A DNA stretch of 64,000 bases from Paenibacillus sp. S150 (GCF_019352175.1 NZ_JACBYI010000010.1:115174-179173); one strand, 5' to 3'; positions 51,876-61,174 are shown, numbered from the stretch's first letter. The notes: generated by a model not told the origin, from the sequence alone. A program made the numbers and translations.

Positions 51876-52406
51876 ATGCAACAATTGAACAAGGATTCCT
51901 TTACGATCCGGCCCTCCGAAATCAGGGATGCCCGGGAGCTGATCGTGCTTGATAATATGATCTGGACCGAGGATACAACGCCCGGCCCGTTAACCTGGCG
52001 CTCGCGGGAGGACTATCTGCTGCATGCCCCGCCCGGTTCGCAGCTGGTCGCTCTGCAGGATGGCGAGCTGTGCGGCTATGTCGGCTTCGGCTGTCCAAGC
52101 GGAATGGAGAGCAACCGCCATGTATGCGAGGTCAATATCGCCGTTCACCCGCGTTTTCAGCGAATGGGCATCGGGAGAAGGCTGATAGAGGCGATCAAAA
52201 GCCATGCGGCGGAGAATGGCATCCGCAAGCTGCGGCTTCGTGTGCTCTCCTGCAATGAACCCGCGCTAGCGTTCTACCGCAAATGCGGATTTGTGGAAGA
52301 GGGACGCCTGCGCGAGGAATTCTATCTGGGGGGACGTTACGTAGACGAGGTATTTATGAGCTGCATGCTGAATGGAGGGAATGAGGATGGAAGTCATTTC
52401 GCTTAA
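51876..52406 (+). CDS. GNAT-family N-acetyltransferase
   Basis: A 176-residue acetyl-CoA-dependent acetyltransferase. It has VNIAVHPRFQRMGIGRRLIE, containing the acetyl-CoA loop (Q/RxxGxG/A), LRLRVLSCNEPALAFYRKCG and the C-terminal GRLREEFYLGGRYVDEVFMS, which is typical of the RimL/SpeG-like set including phosphinothricin and amino-acid acetyltransferases. The acceptor is unknown. It overlaps the MOSC gene by 20 bases, so the two are likely cotranscribed and coupled. Confidence 0.9.
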   Translation: MQQLNKDSFTIRPSEIRDARELIVLDNMIWTEDTTPGPLTWRSREDYLLHAPPGSQLVALQDGELCGYVGFGCPSGMESNRHVCEVNIAVHPRFQRMGIGRRLIEAIKSHAAENGIRKLRLRVLSCNEPALAFYRKCGFVEEGRLREEFYLGGRYVDEVFMSCMLNGGNEDGSHFA

Positions 52407-53031
52407 TGTAGGCAAGCCCAAGACCGTTGATTACCGGGGCAAGCCCCTGGAAACGGGGATTTACAAGCTGCCTGCGGAAGGTAAGGTGCAGCTTCATCTC
52501 GAAGGCTTCGCAGGGGACGGACAAGCAGATCTGGTGAACCATGGCGGTGCCGACAAGGCCGTATGTGTGTATCCAATAGAGCATTATGCTTTTTGGGAAC
52601 AGTGGCTTGGCAAGAGTCTGGAGTATTCCGCTTTCGGCGAAAATATCACCGCCAGCGGACTGCTGGAGACGGAGGTCTGCATCGGCGATGTGTACGAGAT
52701 CGGATCGGCCCTGCTGCAGGTCAGCCAGCCGCGTTTTCCATGCTTTAAGCTTGCGCAAAAGCACGGTCCGGCCGATATGCCGGCCCAGGTGCTGAATACC
52801 GGCTATAGCGGCTTCTATTTCCGGGTGCTGCGCGAGGGGCAGCTTGCCGCCGGCGACAAAATCATCAAGAAGGAAAGCGGAGCAGGCAGCTTCCCCGTCA
52901 AGCAGGTGCTCTACCTGATGGAGCACGGGCGCAAGGACAAGAACGGGCTGGCGGAGCTGGCCCGGCTGGAGACCCTGTCCGCCGGCACCCGGGCGAAGTT
53001 CCAGGGCTGGCTGGATGCGCCGGAGAGCTAG
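52387..53031 (+). CDS. MOSC domain protein (YiiM-like)
   Basis: A 214-residue protein with a MOSC domain, the C-terminal module of molybdenum cofactor sulfurases. It has VNHGGADKAVCVYPIEHYAF, FGENITASGLLE and VSQPRFPCFKLAQKHG, whose Cys is the conserved sulfur-carrying or Moco-binding residue. YiiM-type proteins bind molybdenum cofactor and reduce N-hydroxylated bases. An in-frame ATG at 52372 exists, but GGAGG at eight-base spacing favours 52387. The Mo-enzyme gene upstream and mobA at 58.6 kb make a cofactor link plausible. Confidence 0.9.
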   Translation: MEVISLNVGKPKTVDYRGKPLETGIYKLPAEGKVQLHLEGFAGDGQADLVNHGGADKAVCVYPIEHYAFWEQWLGKSLEYSAFGENITASGLLETEVCIGDVYEIGSALLQVSQPRFPCFKLAQKHGPADMPAQVLNTGYSGFYFRVLREGQLAAGDKIIKKESGAGSFPVKQVLYLMEHGRKDKNGLAELARLETLSAGTRAKFQGWLDAPES

Positions 53032-53153
53032 GATTGTGCCGCTGCAAGCAGGCGCCTTGAGAGGGACGTCCGGCGCTTGCGAAACCGCTGCCGGGGCAAT
53101 GCCGGCAGGCTTGCCGATCTTCGCCGCTGCTGCGCTACGGGAGCCGAGCAATA

Positions 53154-53365
53154 GCGCATTGAGTGGCCCGGCGCTGCTGGAGCCGCGAGCAGGAGCGCAT
53201 TGAGTGGCCCGGCGCTACTGGAGCCGAGCGCAGAGCGCATTGAGTGGTCCGGCGCTGCTGGAGCCGCGAGCAGGAGCGCATTGAGTGGCCCGGCGCTACT
53301 GGAGCCGAGCGCAGAGCGCATTGAGTGGTCCGGCGCTGCTGGAGCCGCGAGCAGGAGCACATTAC
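53154..53365. repeat. Alternating 40/41-bp tandem repeats (81-bp higher-order unit)
   Basis: GCGCATTGAGTGG-type anchors lie at 53154, 53195, 53235, 53276, 53316 and a final variant at 53357, so intervals alternate 41, 40, 41, 40, 41. Odd units carry CTGCTGGAGCCGCGAGCAGG and even units CTACTGGAGCCGAGCGCAG, so the real unit is about 81 bases. All six frames stay largely open; none has a start signal. Confidence 0.9.
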
Positions 53366-53911
53366 GTGAAGCTTCGCTGCTGGCTGATCGCTGAATGCTT
53401 GCAGCCAAGGCCGTTATTCAACCCTGCCCCCCAGCCGCTGCTGCTGCAACGAACTGGCGTGTTAAGATCTGGTGGTGTGCGTACACATCTATGGTGGTTC
53501 AGAGGATAGTACATTTGTAGCTCATAAATATTGCTTTCCGTTAAGTAACCAGAGATGCCAAGTGGATTTTGTACCACTAATTCTCCGGGATTTGTGCCAT
53601 AACAGGATTAGTGGGATTTTGTACACTTAATTTGAGCAATTTCGGTGCCTGGTGGCTGATTTGATCAGATTAGTGTTACTTTTTCCACTTAATGCTGCTG
53701 GGGGAGCCGAAAAAGCTTCGATTAGTGTTACTTTTTCCACTTAGAGTCTGGTGTAGCTCACCGTCACCCCTGAACCTGACAACAATCGCAAGTTTTCTGA
53801 AGTTGACTTCTACAACGAATGTATTCACCTACTAGGAGCTTTACCACGTGCAGAAGTGTTACGTTCTTACGGGTAAATACGGGTAAATAATATTATTTAG
53901 ACAAGCCAAAC
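53366..53911. other. Gap with short dyads
   Basis: At least four copies of the short dyad lie near 53567, 53606, 53668 and 53718, for example ATTAGTGTTACTTTTTCCAC twice. At 53867-53888 the 10-base text ACGGGTAAAT occurs twice in tandem. No gene is supported. Confidence 0.6.
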
Positions 53912-53944
53912 AACCCCGGAGGAATAAGAACCCGGGGTTTTGGG
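53912..53944. terminator. Orphan terminator-like hairpin
   Basis: AACCCCGG, 12-base loop, CCGGGGTT followed by TTGGG. No gene ends nearby on either strand, so it may terminate an undetected transcript or be a remnant. Confidence 0.55.
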
Positions 53945-54042
53945 CGTTGCGATTCGGTTAGTTTGAACCGATGCCTTGGCCTCCTTGCCAACTTGCCTGT
54001 ACCTTTCGCATCGCACACTGTGCCCGCACAACTACACATCCC

Positions 54043-54135
54043 GGACTGTGTCAAACTGCAGCAGCCTATATCCAGGACTGTGTCAAACTGCAGGAGCCTA
54101 CACATCCCGGACTGTGTCAAACTGCAGCAGCCTAG
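54043..54135. repeat. Three short direct repeats
   Basis: GGACTGTGTCAAACTGCAG occurs at 54043, 54075 and 54109, 32 and 34 bases apart, with CAGCCTA spacers; a fourth decayed copy follows near 54147. The stretch to 54291 shows no gene. Confidence 0.8.
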
Positions 54136-54291
54136 ACATCCGGGCTATTCCAGACTGCAATAGCCTATTCTTTCCGCGCTACTCCTACAGGAGCAGCATA
54201 CTTTTCCATTTCCCATCCATTGAGCCAGGCCTGTACCTTTTGCGTCTGCATTCGGTCACACCTTGGCCTATGACTCACTGGCATGACTGGC

Positions 54292-54840
54292 TCACCCCAG
54301 CAGCTTCCACTCGCTGCGAAGCAGCCCGTAGACGGCGTGATTCACGTAGCCGCCCGGCAGCTTCTCTGCCTGACGGATGACGCCCTCAAAGACGAAGCCG
54401 AGCCGTTCAGGGATTGCCCGGCTGGGATGGTTGCCGGTAGCGCAGCGGATCTCGACGCGATTCAGGTCCATCTCCAGCAACGCATAGTCGACGAACACCC
54501 GGCAGGCGCTGGACATGTAGCCTTTGCCCTCGTAGCCTTCACCGAGCCAGTAGCCGATGCCGACCGAACGGTTGTGCCAGTCAATTTCATGGTATCCGAT
54601 GATGCCGGCCAATTCCTCCCGGACCCACAGTCCGGCGGAGAAGCCGCCGTTCTCGCTGCCCTGCTTCACAGCATTTCTGATAAAAGTTTCCAAATGAGCC
54701 TGCTCTGTGACCCCATCCACCCAAGGCAGCCACTGTCTGAGCCGGGTGCGCGAGCGCTCCACCAGCGCGAACATATGGCGTGCATGCTCAGGCATGAGCA
54801 GCTTCAGTGTAAGCTCTTCATCAACAACAAAATTGAACAT
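54292..54840 (-). CDS. RimJ/RimL-type GNAT acetyltransferase
   Basis: A 182-residue acetyltransferase. It carries LRQWLPWVDG near residue 37, the fold core IGYWLGEGYEGKGYMSSA with the acetyl-CoA loop, and NRVEIRCATGNHPSRAIPER followed by LGFVFEGVIRQAEKLPGGY, all features of the RimJ/RimL set that acetylates ribosomal-protein N-termini or small amines. GAGGGGG precedes the ATG at 54840; an in-frame start at 54864 exists. The DUF2164 gene lies 28 bases upstream on the same strand, so the two form an operon. Confidence 0.92.
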   Translation of the reverse strand: MFNFVVDEELTLKLLMPEHARHMFALVERSRTRLRQWLPWVDGVTEQAHLETFIRNAVKQGSENGGFSAGLWVREELAGIIGYHEIDWHNRSVGIGYWLGEGYEGKGYMSSACRVFVDYALLEMDLNRVEIRCATGNHPSRAIPERLGFVFEGVIRQAEKLPGGYVNHAVYGLLRSEWKLLG

Positions 54841-54867
54841 GAGGCTGCCCCCTCTGCGGCGCAAGGA

Positions 54868-55113
54868 TTAACGTTTTTTCCATTCTAGCAGGTAAATGTC
54901 ATCCTCCAGCGATTGCATCCGCTGGTTTATCAGCGTGCGGCAGTCGCCCAGCGCCCCATTATAAACCGCCGGCCCCAGCTCCTGAAGAAAAAAGTCCAGC
55001 AGGTTCTCCGCCGCCAGATAACCGATCGTCTCCCCGCGTTCGGCTTCGAAGTAGGCGCGGATATTCTCAGTAATGATCTCCCGCTGCTCTTTGGGCAGCT
55101 TGATTGGCTTCAT
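54868..55113 (-). CDS. DUF2164 family protein
   Basis: An 81-residue protein of unknown function. It has MKPIKLPKEQREIITENIRA, a central YLAAENLLDFFLQELGPAVY and a C-terminal LINQRMQSLEDDIYLLEWK, which match the DUF2164 pattern. It looks fully helical, without membrane or signal segments. GAGGGGG at eight bases supports the ATG at 55113. It is first in an operon with an acetyltransferase gene. Confidence 0.85.
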   Translation of the reverse strand: MKPIKLPKEQREIITENIRAYFEAERGETIGYLAAENLLDFFLQELGPAVYNGALGDCRTLINQRMQSLEDDIYLLEWKKR

Positions 55114-55257
55114 GGACAAGTCCCCCTCGTATGGCATTTATACAGATACATACACCTTTAATCCCCATGCTACTCCATAGCCGGGAAATAAGTCAAAGTA
55201 TGGTAAACGGGCAGTCCGCTGCAGCCGGACTTTCCAGCCGTTTCTTCTTGACTTTTA

Positions 55258-55286
55258 TTGAACATTCCCCGCTTAACGGGTATATT
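55258..55286 (+). promoter_or_regulatory. glnS promoter
   Basis: TTGAAC at 55258-55263 and TATATT at 55281-55286 with 17-base spacing. The short leader has no T-box, so tRNA-responsive control is not indicated. Confidence 0.7.
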
Positions 55287-55345
55287 AGTAGGAAACATGT
55301 TCATACAAGGAAGTAGTAATATTACAGAATGAAAGGTTGATAACT

Positions 55346-57052
55346 GTGGAGAACCGTGGAACACCCTCCAATTTCATCAAGAATGTCATTGCCGAAGATT
55401 TGAGCTCGGGCAAAGTGAAGGAAGTGGTTACCCGCTTTCCGCCGGAGCCGAACGGTTATTTACATATCGGGCATGCCAAAGCGATCTGGATTAACTTCAC
55501 CCTGGCCGATGAATTCGGCGGCAAGACCCACTTGAGATTCGACGATACCAATCCGCTCAAAGAAGATACAGAATATGTGGAATCCATCCAGGAGGATGTG
55601 GAGTGGCTCGGCTATGAATGGGAAGAGCTGCGTTTTGCCTCGGATTATTTCGAAGAAATGTACAAGCGGGCGGAACTGCTGATTCAAAAAGGCAAGGCTT
55701 ACGTGGATGATCTCACGGCGGAGCAAATCCGTGAGTATCGCGGTACGCTGACCGAGCCGGGAGTGAACAGCCCGCACCGGGAGCGTTCATCCGAAGAGAG
55801 CCTGGACCTGTTCCGGCGGATGCGTGCAGGAGAATTCAAGGATGGCGAGAAGGTGCTGCGCGCCAAAATCGATATGGCCTCGCCAAACATCAACCTGCGC
55901 GATCCGGTCATTTACCGGATTTCCCATTCGCATCATCATAATACGGGCGATGCCTGGTGCATCTATCCGATGTATACCTTTGCCCATCCGCTTGAGGATG
56001 CAATCGAGCACGTGACGCATTCCCTCTGCTCCCTGGAGTTCGAGGATCAGCGGCCGTTCTATGACTGGGTGGTAGCCGAATGCGAAATGCCGGCGTCGCC
56101 GCATCAGTATGAATTCGGCCGCCTCAATCTTGCCCAGACAGTAACGAGCAAGCGCAAGCTGAAGCTGCTGGTGGATGAAGGCCATGTAGACGGCTGGGAT
56201 GACCCGCGTATGCCGACGATCTCCGGGCTTCGCCGCCGCGGATATACTCCGGAAGCGATCCGCAGCTTCGTGTATGAGACCGGCATTTCGAAGAGCCAGG
56301 GTCTGGTGGACCTGCAGATGCTGGAGCATTTCATCCGTGAGGATCTCAAGCTGACCGTTCCCCGGACGATGTCGGTGCTGCGGCCGCTGAAGGTGGTCAT
56401 CACCAACTATCCCGAAGGCGAAACCGAGTGGTTCGAAATTGAGAACAATGTGGAGAATGAGGCCATGGGCACCCGCCAAATTCCGTTTTCCCGTGAAATC
56501 TATATTGAGCGCGATGACTTCATGGAGAACCCGCCGAACAAATATTTCCGCTTGTTCCCCGGCAACGAGGTGCGCTTGAAGAATGCCTATTTCATCAAAT
56601 GTACGGATTTCATCAAGGACGAGAACGGCGAGGTTGTCGAGCTGCACTGCACGTATGATCCGGAAACCAAGAGCGGCAGCGGCTTCACCGGCCGCAAGGT
56701 CAAGGGAACGCTGCACTGGGTGGATGCCAGCCAGGCGGTACCGGCGGAGTTCCGTTTGTACGAGCCGCTGATTTCCGCAGAAGAAGCCGAGCAGGAAGCT
56801 GAAGTGGAGGGCATGGAGCCATCCGCCGACAAGCCGGAACCCACCTTCCTTGATCAGCTGAATCCGAAATCCATCGAAATTCTGCAGGGCTTTGTGGAGC
56901 CGGGGCTGAAGGACAGCGTGCCGCAGGACAAGTTCCAGTTCTTCCGCCATGGGTATTTCAACGTGGACAGCAAGTATTCCGCACCGGGGCAGCTGGTGTT
57001 CAATCTCATCGTTTCCCTGAAAAGTTCCTTCCAGCCTGCGAAACAAGGCTGA
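55346..57052 (+). CDS. glnS: Glutaminyl-tRNA synthetase
   Basis: A 568-residue class I synthetase that charges tRNA-Gln. It has the HIGH motif in [15 protein letters not shown] (about 40-43), [16 protein letters not shown], the KMSKS-like [10 protein letters not shown] near residue 267, and the C-terminal anticodon-binding barrels with [14 protein letters not shown] at 55346 is preferred because AAGG lies nine bases before it; a TTG at 55337 directly abuts that site. Most Bacillota lack GlnRS and make Gln-tRNA through GluRS and GatCAB, so its presence is lineage-restricted and probably acquired. A segment near the C-terminus ([18 protein letters not shown]) is a charged insert. Confidence 0.96.
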   Translation: MENRGTPSNFIKNVIAEDLSSGKVKEVVTRFPPEPNGYLHIGHAKAIWINFTLADEFGGKTHLRFDDTNPLKEDTEYVESIQEDVEWLGYEWEELRFASDYFEEMYKRAELLIQKGKAYVDDLTAEQIREYRGTLTEPGVNSPHRERSSEESLDLFRRMRAGEFKDGEKVLRAKIDMASPNINLRDPVIYRISHSHHHNTGDAWCIYPMYTFAHPLEDAIEHVTHSLCSLEFEDQRPFYDWVVAECEMPASPHQYEFGRLNLAQTVTSKRKLKLLVDEGHVDGWDDPRMPTISGLRRRGYTPEAIRSFVYETGISKSQGLVDLQMLEHFIREDLKLTVPRTMSVLRPLKVVITNYPEGETEWFEIENNVENEAMGTRQIPFSREIYIERDDFMENPPNKYFRLFPGNEVRLKNAYFIKCTDFIKDENGEVVELHCTYDPETKSGSGFTGRKVKGTLHWVDASQAVPAEFRLYEPLISAEEAEQEAEVEGMEPSADKPEPTFLDQLNPKSIEILQGFVEPGLKDSVPQDKFQFFRHGYFNVDSKYSAPGQLVFNLIVSLKSSFQPAKQG

Positions 57053-57066
57053 AGCCTTTGAAATGG

Positions 57067-57118
57067 CAAAAAAAAGCAGGCTTGGCTTCCTTTAGAGAAG
57101 GCCAAGCCTGCTTTTTTA
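57067..57118. terminator. Bidirectional terminator
   Basis: AAAAAAGCAGGCTTGGC, loop, GCCAAGCCTGCTTTTTT, between glnS and the convergent MFS gene. Confidence 0.92.
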
Positions 57119-57190
57119 AAAATTATATACGGCTGCTGTTCCTGCTAAGGGCGGCAAGGATTTTTCCGCTTGCTTCTTCAAGCCCGAGGC

Positions 57191-58423
57191 TCAACGGTTC
57201 AGATCCATTTCATCCAGATCTTCTTCCTGCTGCTCACCCGGAGGATGATAGCTGCCCCGGCTGACTAACAGCCACATGGCACCGAACCCCAGGGTGCCGA
57301 TCAGCGTAAGAAAGACGCCGGACTGGTACATGCTCTGCGCGCCGAGATTCTGATACAGCCACCCGCCGAGCACGCCTCCCATAATACCCGAGATGCCGCT
57401 CCAGGTCAGGGTATACAGCGCTTGTCCCGAGGAACGGTAAGGCTTCGGAACCAGCAGCATGGTCAGCCGGGTGCCGACATAGAAGAAACCGCCGAATGTA
57501 ACGCAGTGCAGAATTTGAATAAAAGCGACCTGCAGCGGTGTTGTCGCACCGGCCATCAGCCACCAGCGCAGGACGAACAGGGCGCTGACCAGCGCCAGCC
57601 AGCCGAGCAGCATCGGAATGCTGCGCTTCAGGTAACGGTCGCACAGCAGCAGAACTGCCACCTCAAGAATCGAGGAGAGGAACACGGCAAGGCCAATCAT
57701 GGTCTTACTGCCTCCAAGCTCTGTAATATACAGGGAGACGAAGGTGTTGTTCATCGTATTCGGGATCGAGACCAGGATGCCAAAGAAGATGAAGCTGAGA
57801 AAAAACGGATGATAAAAGATCTGGCGGAAGTCTTTGAGCGGGAGCGGGGCAATGCCAATGGAATGACCCAGCCTTGGCAGCGCGATCAGTGAGATCATGG
57901 CTGCACAGAGCAGCGCGGCAAACAGATAGGACAGCACGGATACGCCGGCCCATTCAATCACCGGTCCGGCCAGGATTGCCGTAAGCGCCCAGCCCAGCGA
58001 ACCCCATAGCCGGAAAGAACTGAAGCGGTGCCCTGTTCCGTCAATATAGCTTAGAATCATGGTGTTGCTCTCGGCAAACAGCGGACCTTGGAAGAAATAA
58101 AAAAACAGTATGGAGACATAGATCATTTCATATGTATTTGCCTGAAATACAACCTGGGACAGTACCAGTGTCCCCGTCAGCATTAGCAGGACAATCCGCC
58201 CGATATTCTGGTACCGGTCTGTCCAGATGCCCCAGAAGGGATTGGCGATAATGGAGACGAGTGCCCCTACAGACATTAAGCTCCCGATCTCCAGCTTGTT
58301 CATCCCCACTTCCTGCAGGTACAGTGGAAAGAAGCTGGTGAAGAGGACAACTGTTCCATACAGGAAGAAGTTGAACCACTTCAATGAGGTGAAGGAAAAC
58401 TGTTTATCAAGGTTCTCCCGCAA
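57191..58423 (-). CDS. Major facilitator superfamily transporter (PPP/LacY-like subgroup)
   Basis: A 410-residue twelve-helix transporter. It has LKWFNFFLYGTVVLFTSFFP at the N-terminus, the loop motif NPFWGIWTDRYQNIGR and the later GTGHRFSSFRLWGSLGWAL, typical of the MFS_1-like / 3-phenylpropionate transporter group. The C-terminal tail is acidic. The start is a TTG with AAAGGAG nine bases upstream. Substrates of this group vary from sugars to aromatic acids. It is divergent from mobA, 149 bases away, and no function connects them. Confidence 0.88.
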   Translation of the reverse strand: MRENLDKQFSFTSLKWFNFFLYGTVVLFTSFFPLYLQEVGMNKLEIGSLMSVGALVSIIANPFWGIWTDRYQNIGRIVLLMLTGTLVLSQVVFQANTYEMIYVSILFFYFFQGPLFAESNTMILSYIDGTGHRFSSFRLWGSLGWALTAILAGPVIEWAGVSVLSYLFAALLCAAMISLIALPRLGHSIGIAPLPLKDFRQIFYHPFFLSFIFFGILVSIPNTMNNTFVSLYITELGGSKTMIGLAVFLSSILEVAVLLLCDRYLKRSIPMLLGWLALVSALFVLRWWLMAGATTPLQVAFIQILHCVTFGGFFYVGTRLTMLLVPKPYRSSGQALYTLTWSGISGIMGGVLGGWLYQNLGAQSMYQSGVFLTLIGTLGFGAMWLLVSRGSYHPPGEQQEEDLDEMDLNR

Positions 58424-58571
58424 AATTGGGCACTCCTTTCCTGCCAGATGCCTTGCATTTATTCATAGCAGCCCTGAAGATGCTGCTTCTACCACTGTAA
58501 CACTTGTTGAAAAGGGATACAAACCAACTTTTGAGGAGATTTCCAAATCAAAGGGGAAGCGGAGGGGAAAG

Positions 58572-59201
58572 ATGGAGATTACAGGGGTTATTTTGGCAGG
58601 GGGAGGCTCCCGGCGCATGGGAACCGACAAAGCGTTGCTCAGGCTGGGGGGAATGCCGCTAATCGCATACAGCGCAGCCCGCTTATCCGGCATAGCGGAT
58701 AACATAGTGATAGCTTGCGGTGAAGCGGAGCGGGAGGCTTACCGTGTATTTCAGCTGCCGCTGATCCCGGACATATATCCAGGCCTGGGGCCGCTCGCAG
58801 GGCTGCATGCCGCGCTGGGGCAATCGCATACGGAATGGGTTGCTGTACAGGCCTGTGACCTGCCTTTTGCTTCGAAAGGGCTGTTTACGCACATGCTGGA
58901 AACTATAAGTGGCGGGGCGGCTGTGCAGGCCGTCGTTCCTGTAACTCCCGAAGGCAGAGTCCAGCCGCTTCTGGCGCTCTACCATAAGAGCATCCTTCCT
59001 GTCCTGGAGAAGTCCTTGCTGCAGCGAAGGCTGCGGGTAATGGAGGTACTGGATGCAATCGGTGTCCATTATGTCCGGGAGGGCGATTATCCGGAGGGTC
59101 CCGGAACACATGCCCTGTCCCTGCTGAATATGAACACGCCGGAGGATTATGCGGCCGCCCTCAAGCTGGCTCCAGCGTTGGCCGATGATTCTGCTGTTTA
59201 A
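58572..59201 (+). CDS. mobA: Molybdenum cofactor guanylyltransferase
   Basis: A 209-residue nucleotidyltransferase that attaches GMP to molybdopterin, forming the bis-MGD cofactor of DMSO-reductase-family enzymes. The GTP-binding loop is LAGGGSRRMGTDKALL at residues 7-22, and the catalytic VQACDLPF follows near residue 100. The formate-dehydrogenase-like protein at 48303 belongs to a family that needs this cofactor. GAGGGGAAAG precedes the ATG; longer in-frame starts to 58227 overlap the MFS gene and are not supported. No other moa or moe genes are in the window. Confidence 0.9.
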   Translation: MEITGVILAGGGSRRMGTDKALLRLGGMPLIAYSAARLSGIADNIVIACGEAEREAYRVFQLPLIPDIYPGLGPLAGLHAALGQSHTEWVAVQACDLPFASKGLFTHMLETISGGAAVQAVVPVTPEGRVQPLLALYHKSILPVLEKSLLQRRLRVMEVLDAIGVHYVREGDYPEGPGTHALSLLNMNTPEDYAAALKLAPALADDSAV

Positions 59202-59293
59202 CTTCAGTTTACAATGCCGGGTTAATGTAATATTCAAGGCGGAGGGGACGAAGAACGTTACTGATATCAATCCGCTGGAAAAGGGGAACTTCC

Positions 59294-61174
59294 ATGAACA
59301 ACAATACATCCGCCAAGCGGCAAGGGGCGTCCTTGAAGCCGTTTCTGAAGCTGCTGCACGGGACTAAGCCATCCTATGGATTACTGGCTCTGGCTGTTGG
59401 ACTGAGCATGATATCGACCCTGGTGGGTCTTTTAATCCCAATGTTTACCAAGAATCTGGTTGACGGGTTCTCGCTGGCCTCCATCAGCAAGCTGCAGATT
59501 GCCGCCATTGCGGGGGCATTTATTGCCCAGACCATTGCCGCAGGAGTCTCCATCTATCTGCTGAACTATGCCGGGCAGAAGGCAGTCGCAGGCCTGCGGG
59601 ACCGGCTGTGGCGCAAATTCCTCGTGCTTCCGGTAGCCTATTACAACGATAACCGTACTGGAGAGAGCGTCAGCCGGATGACGAACGACACCGGGATTAT
59701 TAAAACGCTTATCTCGGAGCATCTGGCGAGTCTGTTCACCGGGGTCATCTCCATTGTCGGCTCAATTGCCGTGCTGCTCTATCTAAACTGGCAAATGACG
59801 CTGGTGCTGTTCACAGTGCTCCCGCTGTCCGCACTGATTCTGGTGCCGCTGGGCCGGCAGATGTACAGGATATCCAAGGGCACGCAGGATGAAACGGCGT
59901 CCTTTACCGCCACACTGAGCGGTGTGTTGTCTGAAATCCGGCTGGTGAAATCCTCCGGCGCGGAACAGAAAGAATATGAAGCGGGGCGCACCGGGATCAT
60001 GAACCTGCTGTCCTTCGGCATCCGCGAGGGCAAAATCAGCGCCATGATCAGCCCGCTGGTCTCCTTCGTATTCATGATGCTGCTGGTGGTTATTATCGGC
60101 TATGGCGGAATGCAGGTGTCTTCCGGCGCTCTTACCGCCGGGGAATTGGTTGCTTTTATTCTGTATTTAATTCAGATCGTGATGCCGCTGACCCAGCTGA
60201 CCCAGTTCTTCACCCAGATTCAAAAGGCAAAAGGCGCTTCCGAACGGATTATTGAGACCCTTGCGGCTGATGAAGAGATTTATGAAGGGACAGAGGAAGC
60301 CAAGGGGGCGGAAGAACCTATTGTGGTCGATGATTTAAGCTTCGGCTATAAAACAGGCGAACAGGTGCTCAGCGGGGTAAGCTTCTCCATGCTGCCGGGA
60401 CAGGTAACGGCAATTGTTGGACCCAGCGGGGGCGGCAAAACCACGCTTTTCTCGCTGCTGGAGCGGTTCTATGAACCGCAGAGCGGAGTGATCAGGCTTG
60501 GAGCGAAGCCGGTATCCGCCTTCTCTTTGCGTTCCTGGCGCAGGCTGATCGGCTACGTCTCCCAGGAAAGCCCGCTGCTCTCCGGCACAATTGCCGATAA
60601 CCTCGCTTATGGCCTGAACCGGGAGGTCGGCACGGATGAGCTGCGCCGTGCTGCGGCGATGGCCTATGCCGACGGCTTCATCGACGAGCTTCCGCAGGGC
60701 TATGACACAGATGTGGGCGAACGCGGGGTAAAGCTCTCCGGAGGACAGCGCCAGCGGATCGCCATTGCCCGGGCACTGCTGCGGGATCCCAAGATTCTGA
60801 TGCTCGACGAAGCCACCTCCAGTCTCGACAGCCAGTCTGAGGCGGTGGTGCAAAAGGCCTTGTCCAACCTGATGAAAGGGCGGACGACGATTGTGATTGC
60901 CCACCGGCTGGCTACTGTAGTGAATGCGGATCAGATTATTTTTATGGAGAAGGGCCGGATTACCGGCAGGGGCACGCATGAAGAATTGCTGCGGGAGCAT
61001 GGGCTGTACCGGGAATTCGCCGAACAACAGCTGCAATTGAATTCACCGGAGTTGAATATACCGGAGCTCCCCGGCGGCGGTGAAGAGGAGGGTTCAGCGG
61101 GAAATGGCCAAAATATTGGTAGTGGACGACGATCCGCACATCCGCGAATTGGTGGAAGTCTTTTTGAAGGCTGA
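59294..61174 (+). CDS. ABC exporter half-transporter (homodimeric type)
   Basis: A 626-residue exporter with six membrane helices and an intact ATPase domain: GPSGGGKTTLFSLLERF, LSGGQRQRIAIARALL and LMLDEATSSLD with the catalytic Glu. It resembles the BmrA/LmrA multidrug group and probably forms a homodimer. AAAGGGG lies before the ATG. It is followed by a response regulator and sensor kinase, so it is likely a detoxification module. Its frame runs 71 bases into the response regulator gene; the last 24 residues (from about GNGQNIGSGRR) are therefore probably without function. Confidence 0.92.
   Translation: MNNNTSAKRQGASLKPFLKLLHGTKPSYGLLALAVGLSMISTLVGLLIPMFTKNLVDGFSLASISKLQIAAIAGAFIAQTIAAGVSIYLLNYAGQKAVAGLRDRLWRKFLVLPVAYYNDNRTGESVSRMTNDTGIIKTLISEHLASLFTGVISIVGSIAVLLYLNWQMTLVLFTVLPLSALILVPLGRQMYRISKGTQDETASFTATLSGVLSEIRLVKSSGAEQKEYEAGRTGIMNLLSFGIREGKISAMISPLVSFVFMMLLVVIIGYGGMQVSSGALTAGELVAFILYLIQIVMPLTQLTQFFTQIQKAKGASERIIETLAADEEIYEGTEEAKGAEEPIVVDDLSFGYKTGEQVLSGVSFSMLPGQVTAIVGPSGGGKTTLFSLLERFYEPQSGVIRLGAKPVSAFSLRSWRRLIGYVSQESPLLSGTIADNLAYGLNREVGTDELRRAAAMAYADGFIDELPQGYDTDVGERGVKLSGGQRQRIAIARALLRDPKILMLDEATSSLDSQSEAVVQKALSNLMKGRTTIVIAHRLATVVNADQIIFMEKGRITGRGTHEELLREHGLYREFAEQQLQLNSPELNIPELPGGGEEEGSAGNGQNIGSGRRSAHPRIGGSLFEG

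Noticed and set aside
53028..53408. Repeat-coded frames across the 40/41-bp array
   Set aside because: Low-complexity translation of a tandem repeat without start signals.
54043..54135. Possible CRISPR array
   Set aside because: The spacers are repeated or near-identical, the repeats are few, and no cas genes are in the window.
55160..55345. T-box leader for glnS
   Set aside because: The GGGTGG-type T-box sequence and a following terminator are absent.
55787..57046. 419-codon minus-strand frame opposite glnS
   Set aside because: Antisense shadow of a conserved synthetase.
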